From Diphasiastrum complanatum (taxonomy: Eukaryota > Streptophyta > Lycopodiopsida > Lycopodiales > Lycopodiaceae): a stretch of DNA of 64,000 nt. Location of the stretch: positions 99,762,651-99,826,650 of the forward strand of contig CM055092.1 in assembly GCA_029204225.1 (NCBI GenBank), written 5' to 3'. A model generated the notes under the pieces. The model had not been told where the DNA came from. It did no database searches and saw only the letters and a list, made by a program, of their open reading frames with translations. Made by a program: the position numbers and the translations under genes. Position 1 is the first letter of the stretch, and each line of letters opens with the position of its first letter. Shown here piece by piece: positions 24,431-36,204 of the stretch.

Positions 24431-27400
24431 TTGGATGTGCAAGATGCAAATGATGATGCTTTTGTGATGTCTTCATGTATGCTTGCTATTGATGGAGATC
24501 TAGATCCTTGGTGGATTGATAGTGGAGCAAGTTCACACATGACCTTTCACAAAGAGTACTTCACTTCTTTGTTGGCATATGGAGATGACAAGAGGGTGAT
24601 CTACACGGCCAATGATGGTGAGTGTGCAATCAAAGGGATTGGCACAATTCCTATTTCTCTCTCTACAAATAGGAATGTTCATTTGGAGGATGTCTTGTTT
24701 ATTCCATCTATTACCAAGAATTTGCTTAGTGTGAGTCAAATGCTAAGTAAGGGCCTCAAGGTGGAGTTTGATGGAGATGCTTGTTTGATCAAAAGGAAGG
24801 ATGTCTTGATTGGAAAAGGTAAAAGGCAAGGGAAGTTGTTCAAACTTGATGCTGGTGTTATTGCTAACCAAGTTGGATGTGTTACAAGGGAGCAAATTTC
24901 TATTCAAGAGGTTTGGCACAAAAGGATGGTACACCTCAACTTCAAGTCATTGGAGGTAATGGCAAGGAAGAAGGTTGTAATTGGTCTTCCAAGTTCCTTA
25001 AGTAATGACAAGCATGTTTGTGAGTCTTGTGCTTTGTCTATGTCACATAGACTACCTTATACTAGATCTATTTCTAGATCTACAAAGCCTTTTCAACTTG
25101 TACATTCGGATATTCATGGATTTACTACAATTAGCAATAGTGGAGCTAAGATGTATGTAACATTCATTGATGATTTTAGTAGATTTTGTTGGATCTATCT
25201 ACTAAAGAGCAAGGATGAAGTGTATGATGTCTTTGTCAAGTTCAAGAATGCAAGGGAGAACCAATTTTCCACAAAGATCAAGTGTTTGAGAGGGGACAAT
25301 GGTGGTGAGTACATATCTAACAAGTTCAAGGCCTTTTGTGATGAGCATGGGATCAAGAGGGAGTATACAACATCAAGGACCCCACAACAAAATGGAGTGG
25401 CTGAAAGGAAGAATAGAACTTTATGTGAAAGTGCTAAAGCTATGAGGTTAAGTGCTAATCTTGACAAACCATTTTGGGATCGAGCTTTGTTGTGTGCCAA
25501 TTTCTTGTGCAATAGGTGGCCGAGTGCTATTTTGGATGGAAGGACACCTTTTGAGATGCTATTCAAGAGGAAGCCGAGTGTCAACTTTCTAATAACCTTT
25601 GGATGCACATGCTATGTCAACATTACTCTTTATGATAGGACCAAGGAGGATCCATCTTCAAGAAGAGGTATTTTTGTTGGATATAGTGAGGTGAGTAAAG
25701 CCTACAAGGTTTACATTCCTTCTACTAACAAAGTTTTTGTTGGTAGAGATGTCATTTTTTATGAGGGAAACATTCCAAAGGTGTCTTCAAGCATGATTGA
25801 TGGTAAAGTAGATGGATCTAACATTCTTGATGTTGATGAGAAGGATCCTACTTTGGATGGTGGTGATGATGGACCTTCATGAAGTCAAAAGCCAAGGAGA
25901 ACATCAAGAGAAAGACAAGTACCTTCAAGGCTCACATATGATCAAAAGGGTAAGCAAGTAGTTTCTGGAAATTATGTTGCTTTCCTAACCTCTTTGGATG
26001 ATCCTACAAGTGTAGATCAAGCAAGGAAAGAAGAGGAGTGGATCCAAGCAATGGATCTCGAGTATCAAGCTCTTATGAAGAATGGAACATGGAGATTGGT
26101 GGAGTTGCCTAAGGACACGAAAGCTATTGGATGCAAATGGATCTTCAAGGTGAAGACAAACCAAGATGGATCTATCAACAAGTACAAGGCCAGGTTAGTG
26201 GCAAAAGGATATGCTCAACAACAAGGAATTGACTATGATGAGACCTTTGCACCCGTTGCAAAGATGGTAAGCATTCGAGTCATCATTTCACTTGCTACAC
26301 TTTATGGATGGGATCTATGGCAAATGGACATTTCAAATTCATTCTTGAATGGTGATCTTGAGGAGGAAGTATACATGGAGCAACCCGAGAGCTACATTTC
26401 ATCAACAAAGCCAAATCATGTGTGTCTTCTACAAAAGAGTTTGTATGGCCTTAAGCAAGCACCAAGGAGTTGGTATGCTAAGCTTAACACTTTTTTACTC
26501 TCTCAAGGCTTTGTTATGAGTGAGTATGATCATTCACTTTATTATAGGTTTTCTGAAAATGATATTACCATCTTGCTAATCTATGTGGATGATATCATCT
26601 CGAGTGGTGGAGACAATCAAGATGTGGAGGATATCAAGATGCTCTTAAGAAGGAGTTTGAGGTGCATGATCTTGGTAATTTGCATTACATTTTAGGAATA
26701 GAAGTCATTAGATCTTCTCAATCTACTTTCATTTGTCAAGAGAAGTATGCTAATTCTATTCTAGAAAGATTTCATATGGTAGATGCAAAAGATATTGATA
26801 CACATATGGAGTCTCATGTAAAGCTTACTATAAGAGGTAATGAAAGATCCTTCAAGGACATTACTCTCTATAGAAAGCTAGTTGGTTCACTCATCTATCT
26901 AACCATTACTAGACCTGATCTAAGCTATTATATTGGAAGATTGAGTCAATTCATGCAAGATCCTAGTGAGGAGCATTGGAAGCTAGGAAAGCGAGTTTTG
27001 AGGTACATCATTGAAACTCGAGATTTTGGCATATTGTATGAGGGATCATCACCTAATCTTTTTGGATATTCAGATTCGGACTATGCTGGAGATGTAATAG
27101 ATAGGAAATCCATTAGTTCTTATTGTATTTTCATAGGTGATGGAGCTATATCATGGATGTCAAAGAAACAAGCCAAAATCTCATTGTCGTCTAGTGAGGC
27201 CGAATACAAAGCTCTTACACATTGCACAAAGGAGATAGTATGGATCAAAAGGATGATCAAGGATCTTCACTTGCTGGATTTTTCAGAGAGCCTAATCATC
27301 TTTTGTGACAATCAATCAGCCCAAAGATTGGCATCCAATCCTATCTTTCATGCTAGAGCAAGCATATTGAGATATAATATCATTTTGTGAGGGAGCGAGT

Positions 27401-27545
27401 CATTGCAAAGGAGGTGGAGCTTCAACATGTGTCTTCAAGGGAATGTGTAGCTGATATCTTCACCAAAGCATTGGGAAAAGACATGTTCATGAAGCATAAG
27501 ACTTCACTTGGAGTATTATCAAAGTCTATGCTAAAACTACTTGAA
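24431..27545 (+). pseudogene. Copia pol: protease, integrase, RT, RNase H
   Basis: Protease has DSGASSHM. The integrase zinc region has WHKRMVHLNF..CESC. The DDE core is complete: VHSDIHG, RGDNGGEYIS and QQNGVAERKNRTL. RT has WIFKVKTNQDGSINKYKARL, WQMDISNSFLNGDLEEEVYM and IYVDDII. RNase H has YSDSDYAGD and SLSSSEAEYKAL. The frame is open from 24431 to a TGA at 25880-25882, continues in the same frame to about 26640, then needs a one-base shift. It is open again to about 27357, where a second shift and a TAA lie in the ARSKHIEIQYH motif. It would end LLEEGV-stop just before the 3' LTR. So there are about four lesions in an otherwise well kept pol. Confidence 0.95.
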
Positions 27546-27552
27546 GAGGGAG
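27541..27552 (+). other. polypurine tract
   Basis: TTGAAGAGGGAG directly precedes the 3' LTR; the usual primer for plus-strand DNA synthesis. Confidence 0.8.
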
Positions 27553-28202
27553 TGTGAAAGATTCAACTAGTTTCATCACATTTTGCAATATTTCCATATT
27601 TGGCATATTGAGGCCAAAACTTGTTTTAGACTTAGAGGTTGACTTTTCAAAGTTCATTAGTCTAAATTTCATTTGAATAAACACTTTTTGAAAGTGTGGG
27701 AAAGATAGAATGCGAGTTTGAGTAGATTCAATTTGAATAAGTTGGGTACATTGAATCTAGACCCAAAATTGGTAGGGTTAGCATTTTGGTGGGAAAGCCA
27801 AGTAGCCAAATAGGGTTTGGACCTTTTATAAAAGGATGTAACTCGTGGAGAGAGTCATCTTCTCTCTTCTCTATCTCATTTCATGCTTATACATGGTTCT
27901 CTTGGGTTCTACTATCCATTGGTGCACTATCTTGGTGATTGCTTGCAATTCTATGTGTAGAATGATCTATATTTGCTATTTTTGGATCCACACGTGTGAA
28001 ATATAGTAGCTTGCTGGTTTTTTACGGACAGCAATAGTACATAATCATTTCATTCAAGTTTGATGAAGTTCTATTAGTGTTTGCATCCCAAATTGTGTGT
28101 AGATGCTGATTTTTCTACATTGGTGAAATTGGTAGTATATTTCTCTTTCTAACCAAAGATCATTCAAGTACATTGGATCTTAAGGATCTGAAATCTTTCA
28201 CA
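27553..28202 (+). repeat. 3' LTR of nested Copia element
   Basis: 650 bp, same ends as the 5' LTR and about 14 substitutions from it. Its TATA-like box starts near 27826 and its CACACGTGTG palindrome is at 27989-27998. Followed by the GTCTA duplication. Confidence 0.95.
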
Positions 28203-28724
28203 GTCTATAGAGATACTCTATTATTGAAGACATGCAGCAGAGTGGCAACCGACTTGTCGAGGAAGCCCGACTTGGCCGACTAGTCGAAGCCTAAAAAAGC
28301 TCTGATCAGAGTGTAATCCAAAATTGACTTTTGATCATGCAATGATAAGGGGAGGAGATACTCACTCTCTCACTCTCAATATATATTTGTTGTAAATAAA
28401 AAAGGTGGCTACAAAATGGTGTCACATGCCATTATATAGACAATGCTAGGGTCTACTATTTACTTTTGCTATTTGTTCGATTTGATGATTGGTACTATCT
28501 TTTTGAGAGAGAGAGAGAGAGAGAAGGAGAGAGAGTAGGCTTGATCATGGAACATTAGGTTCAATGGATGTTAGGGTTATCTTGTCATCATTTCATGCAT
28601 AACACTTTGATTGTAAGTATTGCTCTCATGTGATTGAAGTATCGCATGACATGAAAGAAGAATCCTTTGCACATCTTGTTCCTTTGCATGTGATCGAAAA
28701 GGGTTTGAAGGTGGGTGTAGAAAT
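28203..28724 (+). mobile_element. 3' end of the old Copia element resumed after the insertion
   Basis: Begins with the second GTCTA, completes the stop codon of the old RNase H frame (TAG 28208-28210) and reaches a purine tract AAGGGGAGGA at 28347-28356. Old 3' LTR sequence probably follows. A (GA)n tract lies at 28505-28536. No gene. Confidence 0.6.
28505..28536. repeat. (GA)n microsatellite
   Basis: GA dinucleotide run with one AAG interruption. Confidence 0.9.
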
Positions 28725-28998
28725 AGTTAGAATTAAAGTAGAATCATTGTGCTACTGTAGTGTGGGTCCTATCAATGGATAAGGATCAGTTGGCCTCACC
28801 ACGAGGCAAGTCGACAAGACATGCGTCCCGCCAACGACAACCTGGGTCATGCATGGGTTGCCTGAGTGAACAACTATATGTACAGTGTAATTTCGTTTTG
28901 AGAAATATAGTTGCTATGTGAGCTTGCTGTGGAGAGTGTTTTCTATCTGTGTTATTGTGTAGCATGATTTGTGTTCCTGTGCAAAGCAAATTCTAAGT
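28725..28998 (+). repeat. 5' LTR of third Copia element
   Basis: About 274 bp, with TTAGAATT near the start and AATTCTAA near the end as inverted terminal motifs. The expected outer TG and CA appear mutated (AG and GT). The primer site follows at once. Confidence 0.75.
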
Positions 28999-29010
28999 TG
29001 GTATTAGAGC
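28999..29010 (+). other. primer binding site of third Copia element
   Basis: TGGTATTAGAGC, one base from the common initiator-Met complement. Confidence 0.8.
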
Positions 29011-30284
29011 AGTACAGGGAGTGTACACAGTACAACATCGCCGTTGAAGAGAGCTTTGGGAGAACTGTCTTCTGAGAGTTTGGGGTTTTATGGCGGGTTG
29101 AAGGCGGAAGGAGAAACACTGGTGCAGAGAGTTTAGCACACAGAAGCTTGGTAAGCTTGAGACTGTGTGGGGATTTAGAGACAAGGGTTGTCGGCTGAAT
29201 TAGAATCTTGGCAAACGGAATTTTGAAATTTCGAAGCAGGCTATTCGGTGTTTGCAGTCAGTGTGCAATCAATCGGACACCATTTGACAAACGGATTGAA
29301 GCATCAGCTTTCTAGTGGTAGGCGATCTCAGAGCAATTGATTTGGCCAGCCAGAGAGCTGTGAAAAACAAGCCAAGATCAAAAGTTGCAAGCAAAACCCT
29401 GGTCAAGGGTTTGGAAGCCTAAATACTTGGTTTTCTCTCTATTCTGAATAGTTTTGGTTGCTGTGAAATCTCAGAGAAGGGCGTCCTAGCAGTACAAATC
29501 AAACTTGAAGTGGATGTGGACAGCCACAAGTAGTACAACGCGCTGGATCTACAAAAGCTGGGTGGCCAAAACTCTGCAGCCATAGCTTGAAGCTTGTGAA
29601 GGAGAAGGAGGTTGTCGTGCACGGTGAAGGGAGTGGAGTTGTAGCGCTCTGAAGTGTCTAGCGGCTGGAGTACCCTGTTTCAATGTTTTGGAGTGAGAGT
29701 AGATACCAATCGATGGTTGAGATCACGCTACTTAAGATGAATATCCACAGTTGGATCAAAATCGACCTTTAGATGGAGTCTGAAGGGTAGTTGAAGAAGG
29801 CAAAGAGGCTTTAAAGTAATTATAGCCATTCAACCTCAATAAAACTTCTCACATTGAAAGCTGAGTTGGGTCCCAAGTTCATGAAGTGTGAAGTTTCTTC
29901 ACTCTGAAGAAATAGTTCAAAAACGAAAAAAGTCCCTATTTTTGGGTCCTTTGTCCGTTTTGACCCAAACGAAAGGCTATAACCTCCAAACGAAGGGCAC
30001 CAGACTATACCTGCAAGTACGGTACAACAAAACAGAGTGATTGCAGTGGAGAAAGTGTTCGAAGTGCACCAATAATGATTTTTTCATTCCACTGGGCACG
30101 TAGTTGGGAGTTGACGACTGAGTGCATTTCGGAAGGCGACGCCGATTTGGCTTTCAAATTGGTGGAAAAGCGGTGAGTGGCCTAGAAAGGGAAAAAGTGC
30201 AGGTCATTATTTTCAACTTTTGACATCACTGTTGGCCTTGGCATACTGTTTTTAGCCTACGGCAGAATTTTCAAGCAGTTTTGC
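29011..30284 (+). other. untranslated leader of third Copia element
   Basis: About 1.27 kb between primer site and gag with no supported reading frame. Unusually long compared with the leader of the nested element (about 600 bp). Confidence 0.6.
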
Positions 30285-31063
30285 GATGGCAAACATGGGA
30301 GAGTCCATTTTGAGTGAGTAGCAAATTGGACGGGATTTTCAACTATGCAGTGTAGAAATTCAAAATGAAAAACCTACTGATGGAGAAAGACATGTGGGAA
30401 GTCGTCACATGTGATGAGAGAAGGCCGCCAAATGAAGCGGATATCAAAGTGTTCGACAAAAAGTTGAGGAAAGCTTTGACCTTCATTAACTTGTCAGTGA
30501 AGGATCACATCATTACCCACATTTGTGATGCTAGAACACCCAGACATGCATGGGATGTGCTAAAGGAGCAGTTCGAGACATCAAATCCGTCAAGAATCAT
30601 GTTTCTGAAGTCAAAGTTGAATAGTGCCTGCATGGAGCAAGGAGAGCACATTCAGACGTATATGACCAGAATCAAGACAATGAGGGATGAACTGCATTCT
30701 ATTAGTGAGCGCATACGTGATGTGGAGCTGGTGCACAATGCATTGTGTGGCATTGCAGAACCCTATTAGATGTTTGTGAGCAAAATAGCATCAAGAGAAA
30801 GATTGCCAACCTTTGACGAGGTCATAGGAATCTTGATGCAGGAAGAGTAATGACGAGAAATGGTGAAAGCTAGACGTCAAAATACTGACGGTTAGGCACT
30901 TGCGACATGCTGGAAACAAGACAAGGGAAAGGGCAAGAAGAAGTCTAAGCAGCAGTTTGCCAAGTCTCAAGAGGATGAGGGATCTTCCAGTAAGACCAAG
31001 AAGAAAGGCAAGTGCTTCCATTGTGGTAAAGAGGGCCATTGGAAGAGTGAATGTCGCAAATTC
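30285..31063 (+). pseudogene. Copia gag of third element
   Basis: Starts MANMGESILS, soon stops, then resumes in another frame as KFKMKNLLMEKDMWEVV and stays open from 30365 to a TAG after GIAEPY at 30767-30769. Characteristic gag motifs include RKALTFINLSVKDHII, AWDVLKEQFETS and LKSKLNSACMEQGEHI. A complete CCHC knuckle CFHCGKEGHWKSEC lies near 31013-31054. It needs at least two frame repairs to be whole. Confidence 0.85.
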
Positions 31064-34000
31064 TTGGCGGAACAAGGCAAGGGGAAACCAAAGCAAGCAG
31101 GCAACCTTGTCGATGAGGGTGAGATTGAAGACTCTAGCATCTTCATATCTGCATTGTCATCTAATCAAGATGATCAAGCGTGGTATATTGACTCGAGAGC
31201 CACAAGACACATGATTAGTAACAAGAATTGGTTCAGTAGCATGAAAGTGTTGGATAATGGAACGTCCATTTCACAAGCAAATGGTGAGGTGTGCAAGATC
31301 AAGGGGATAGTCACTGCTTCAATCCAACTACCTGATGGCAAAAGCAGGATGATCAGGGAGGTACTTTGCGTACTAGGTTTGAAAAAAAATCTACTTTCTA
31401 TTGGAGTCATTACTGATCAAAAGTTGAAAGTAAAACTTGCCCATGATCATTGCTTTGTGAAGGATGTGAACCAAAAGTTCAAAGTTATGAATGGAGTAAG
31501 GGAGCCCAATACAAAATTGTACAGGTTGAATGCTACAATCAAGGGGCAACATGGACTTGTATCATCCATTCCAACGCAAACTAAGTTGTGGCATAAGAGG
31601 CTTGGTCACTTGAACTTGGAAAGTCTCAGTTTGATAAGGAAATTGGAGATGGTAACATGATTGCCTACCATAGAAGACCACTTGGAATCGATGTGCGAAT
31701 CATGTGTATATGGGAAGTAGCATCGAGAGAAGTTCAATAAAGGTGGTATTGCAAGAGCAAAGAACATTCTGGATTCAATCCACACAGATTTATGCGGGCC
31801 TATGAGGACCATGTCCTTAGGTAAAGCCTTCTATTTCATGACCTTTATTGATGATATGTCACGTAAGATGTGGATCTACTTCTTGAAGAAGAAATCAGAT
31901 GCATTTGACAACTTTAAGAGCTTCATACAGGTAGGAAGATCAAAGTCCTAAGATCAGATAGTGGAGGTGAGTACAAGTCTAATGACTTCAATGATCTTTG
32001 TGATCAATGTGGGATTAAAAGACAATTTACGAAACTCATACTCCTGCTCTCAATGGTGTAGCTGAGTGAAGAATCGTACGATTGTGAAAAGTGCTAGATC
32101 TATGCTAGCTGAGATGAAACTACCAAAGGATTTTTGGTCAGAAGCATGCAGTATGGCAGTCTATCTTTAAAATAGAATTACTACCATTGCCATACCAAAG
32201 ATAACACTTGAGGAAGCATTCATGAAGAAGAAGCCAAAGGTGAACCACTTGTGAATCTTTGGATATAAGGCCTTTGTACACGTTCCTAAGGAAGAGAGAC
32301 GTAAACTTGATATAAAAGCTATCAAGTGTATATTCCTAGGATATGATGATTGTGTGAAGGGCTATAGATGTTTTGATCCAGTGGAAAACAAAGTCCATAT
32401 AGGCCATGATGTTATCTTTGATGAGTCCAAGATGTATGAAGATGAGGATGCTGAGAAGATAGAGACATCCAGTGAGAAAGATGGTATAGTAAGGATACCA
32501 CTTGATGATGATCCATTCATTGACCTTCTGAGTGATGAACATGCGGATACATCTCAAGATACTACTACTCAACCTCAAGAGACAGGTTGGAGAGGCAGGG
32601 ACAAACCTTTTGGTGCAAGAAGGATTGAAATTGCAGGTGACAAATGCAAGGAGAAGGATGTATCGTGGGATACATTTTTACCAGGAAGCCGATCACCTGA
32701 CAAGAAGCTCCCTAAGTGGTTTGAGAGATTGTTGGAGAGCCGCGACATGGATGACTTTCCAGGATCATCTAGCCAGGGAGAGCTACGAAGATCAACAAGA
32801 GAGAAGACACAACCTGAGAGGTACGAAGCAAATTATGCTCTCTTATCTAGCATTATTCAAAGCAAAGAACTTTCGACTTATGGGGAAGCAAAGGATGATG
32901 ACATTTGGGTCAAGGCCATGGGAGAGGAGATGGAGTCAATTGCTAAGCATAGCACATGGGACTTAGTAGAACCACCAGCTGGCAAGAAACCCATTGGTTG
33001 CAAATGGGTATACAGGACTAAGTACCATGCAGATGGAAGTATAGCAAAGCACAAGGCAAGATTGGTGATTAAAGGGTATGCACAAAGCAAAGGCATTGAC
33101 TATGAGGAGACCTTTGCGCCGGTATGTAATTGGAATACTCTACATCTACTTGTTGCTTTAGCTTCACATTTTGGTTGGCCTTTGGATCAGATGGATGTGA
33201 AATCTGCTTTTCTGAATAGTGAGTTAGAAGAAGAGGTGTTCATGAATCAACTTGAAGGCTTTGTAGCAAAGGGACAGGAAAATAAAGTATGTCTTTTGAA
33301 GAAAGCGCTTTATGTTCTTAAACAGGCACCACGTGTGTGGTATAGCATGACTGATGCCTACTTTCGTTCAAAGGGGATGGTGAGAACACACTCTGATCCA
33401 AATCTATATGTCTTATGCTTTGATGGTATGGTTGCTTTGATTGCTCTTTATGTCGATGACTTGACTATTACGGAAATAATCAAGAGATGATAGATATGAT
33501 CAAGAAAGACCTCATGGAACAATTCGAGATGACAGATCTCAGTCCGATGCATTATTGCCTTGGAATAGAGGTGTGGCAAAAAGGACATGAAGTGGGTTTA
33601 ACACAGGTGAAGTATGTCAAACAGTTGCTGCACAAGTTTAGGTTGCAAGATTGCAAACCAGTAAATACTCCTACTGAACCAGGTAAAAAGCTTTCTAAGC
33701 TTGATGAGTCATAGTCATTTGATGCTACGCTGTATAGGCAGTTAGTAGGGGCTTGATTTACCTTACCACGACTGGACCAGATATATGCTATGTTGTTGGC
33801 ATTGTAAGTCAGTTTATGGCAGCACCTATGGAAACGCATTGGAAGGCAGCTAAACGCATTTTGCGTTATGTAAAAGGCACTTCAGAGTATGGCTTGATTT
33901 ACAGGAAGCATGATGGTTTACCTGAGTTGTGTGGCTATGTGAATGCGGATTGGAGAGGTGACTATGATGATCGTAGATCTAGCACATGGTATGTATTCCA

Positions 34001-34340
34001 GTTTTGTGGTAGTTGTTTTTCTTGGTCTAGTAAGTAGCAAAGTACAATTGCTCTTTCCACCACAAAGGCAGAGGATAAGGCAATGTGTAGTGCAACACAT
34101 GAAGCTATATGACTGAGAAAAATCTAGGAAGAAGTTGGCATAAAGCAGAAAAATCCCATGACTTTACATAGCGACAGTCAGAGTGGCATTCAGCTAGCAA
34201 AGATTCCAGTGTTCCATGCGAGAACTAGACAAATTGATATTCAGTATCACTTTATATGTGAGAGGCTGCTGAGTCATGAAATTCATGTTGTTCATTGTTA
34301 CTTAAAGTTTGTTGACTTTAAAGCTATGTATATGACTATG
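31064..34340 (+). pseudogene. Copia pol of third element
   Basis: The protease site reads WYIDSRATRHM: the glycine of the catalytic DSGA is replaced by arginine, which should abolish activity. GAG-pre-integrase has LWHKRLGHLNLESL. The integrase part (31660-32300) is split by stops and frame changes, though IHTDLCGP and SDSGGEY remain. A long open part (32354-33490) holds the linker and RT with WVYRTKYHADGSIAKHKARL, MDVKSAFLNSELEEEVFM and LYVDDLTI. RNase H follows in pieces: MIYLTTTGPDICYVVGIVSQF, CGYVNADWRGDYDDRRS and SDSQSGIQLAKIPVFHAR. A purine-rich AAGGGAGAGG at 34361-34370 marks the boundary with the 3' LTR. Confidence 0.9.
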
Positions 34341-34370
34341 TATAAAGTAGACTCTACTTTAAGGGAGAGG

Positions 34371-34575
34371 TTAGAATTAAAGTAGAATCACTGTGCTACT
34401 ATACTGTGGGTCCTATCACTGGATAAGGATCAGTTGGCCTCGCCACGAGGCAAGTCGACGGGACACGCGTCCCGCCAATGGCAACCTGGGTCATGCATGG
34501 GTTGCCTGAGTGAACAACTATATGTATAGTGTAATTTTGTTTTGAGAAATACAGTTGCTTTGTGAGCTTGTTGTG
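34371..34575 (+). repeat. truncated 3' LTR of third Copia element
   Basis: Matches about 28727-28936 of the 5' LTR, up to GTGAGCTTG(T/C)TGTG, then diverges abruptly into unrelated sequence. About three quarters of the LTR is present. Confidence 0.85.
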
Positions 34576-34579
34576 AGCC

Positions 34580-35690
34580 TTACAAAGAGGATATGCCACA
34601 TAAAACCCAGTTGGACTAGGAGAAGGCATTATCTTGCACCAATTCCACTAAGGAAGACATCATGGGTATCAGGATATTTATCGTGTATCATTATTGGACC
34701 TCAACCCACAAACTGGATGCATTCAGAACTATATCTACAAGATTTCAATATTCATGATCGCCAAAAATGTAATTGTAAGTTCAAAAATTGTTGGGATCTA
34801 TATTTTAACATTCATGCTTTGAAAACTTGTAGAAATCATATCAGTTATCAGATATGTATTTCACTCTTGCAGATTTATATCCATCCAACATAAGTGAATG
34901 GGAGCCAACACAATCCCTAGCAGGTATTTTGGATGTGATTCATTTGGATATTGGAAAATTACAATACAGAGGAAGAACTTCTAAGGAGCTTTGCAGATAG
35001 TGGTATATTCTTCTATGAGTCCAAGTACATTCCAGATATGCGTGGAGGTTTTGAAAAGCTTGAAGATATCCCACTGCCACATTTTAGAAGTGATGAATGG
35101 CTTGCACCTGATAGTCTTGTATTAGATTTAAAAAACTCAATGAAAGCGAGCACTGGATCAAAAGTCAATAGATTAAGTTGGTTTCTGTCCTTATATGTAT
35201 TTGTTGATTTCTTTTCAAATGCAAATGTTCGTAGAACACCAACATTATTTGTTTGTAAGGATGTGCCAGATGACACTCTTTCAGATCTGATGGATGTGGG
35301 TTGGGAATACAAGGCAGTTGGAGATATTGAATGTAGAATTAAGATATCTTCTATGATATTTCGTTATTGCATTGCGAGACAAATGCTTAGTCTTACATTC
35401 AATTACCAGAGATGAAAACGAATAAGTGGGATCTGGATTCCACTACGTCAAGACCTTCAAATGGATGGTCACACAGATCGAAAAGAAGTCCACATTTTCA
35501 ACAATGAAGATATGATAACTACAATTGAAGTGGAGGATCATTGGACCTTAAGTTATATCAAACAAGAGTTGGTCTTAATGCACTATGAAATTCTACCTGA
35601 ACACTTCAGATTCAATATCAATGGAAAGCTAGTAGCATTTTTTTGTGATTTGCAAATCAATCAATCATTATATATGTAACTCTTCAGAAA
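34580..35690 (+). pseudogene. gene S of the unassigned element; ubiquitin-like C terminus
   Basis: I do not recognise the whole protein. A 154-residue frame from 34951 (ENYNTEEELLRSF to FNYQR) has mixed, protein-like composition. After a stop, a second frame from 35461 has VHIFNNEDMITTIEVE, DHWTLSYIKQELV and LPEHFRFNINGKLV. Its spacing resembles a ubiquitin-like fold: first strands, helix with IK, then a hydrophobic FxINGK strand. 34870-34950 follows an acceptor-like CTTGCAG and may be an upstream exon. The gene converges on R (minus strand), which has Ulp1-peptidase features; Ulp1 enzymes act on ubiquitin-like proteins. The ubiquitin-like call is by pattern only. Confidence 0.4.
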
Positions 35691-36200
35691 ATAACCAAAT
35701 TAATAGGCTATTTATCTTTCATGCAGAAAAAAGACAAAAAAAACACAACACTCTGCAAGGATCTTCCTACAGACATCAACATTGTACAAATTGATATCTG
35801 TATTCAATAAAATATCGTCCAAATCTGGGAATTTTGTACAACTCTGCAAATAATTCTATATTTACTATATGTCGATATTTCACCGTATGTGTATATTTCT
35901 ATATCAGTATGAAACTATGTCTATCTATTTAGCTTGGATATTTACAAATTCCCTAGTCTCATTTAGAATCTGAACATCATCTGGCTTAGATGGCCCAGCA
36001 AGAGTCTTTGGTCTAGCTGTTGACCTGGCCAATAGACTAAAGATGAGCTCATATCGAAACCTATACACTTCGCCAGCTGTGTAATCACTGAGGAAAAACT
36101 ACAATTAACAATATATTAGATGAATATTTATAATAAACAATATATCACATGAAGATTAAAGAGAAAGAAAACTAAATAGCTCATCTTTGAAATATCAACA
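35691..36200. other. 3' flanks of S and R, no gene
   Basis: AT-rich sequence between the 3' ends of S (plus) and R (minus). The last R-like coding trace (LQEDVDISKM) is near 36215-36180. Confidence 0.4.
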
Positions 36201-36204
36201 TCCT

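Larger units (their letters stand above)
22363..28202 (+). mobile_element. complete-structure Ty1/Copia element, 5,840 bp, nested
   Basis: Order: 5' LTR 22363-23012, primer site from 23013, gag, protease, integrase, RT, RNase H, purine tract, 3' LTR 27553-28202. The flanks are perfect GTCTA duplications. The LTRs have the same length (650 bp) and begin TGTGAAAG and end CTTTCACA. I count about 14 differences between them, near 2%. The coding frame has several lesions (see the gag and pol entries), so it is non-autonomous now but structurally whole. The same family is represented at 16974-17290 and 44933-46960. Confidence 0.95.
28725..34575 (+). mobile_element. third Copia element, 3' LTR truncated
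   Basis: The 5' LTR (about 28725-28998) and the sequence from about 34369 to 34575 match closely, including GGATAAGGATCAGTTGGCCT and CACGAGGCAAGTCGAC. A primer site, an approximately 1.27-kb leader, gag, protease, integrase, RT and RNase H lie between. The 3' LTR breaks off at about 34575, where sequence of the S gene region begins, so no target duplication can be tested. Pol resembles the nested element only at the general Copia level; it is another family. Confidence 0.9.

Noticed and set aside
25195-25608. 137-codon minus-strand frame
   Set aside because: Shadow of the integrase coding strand.
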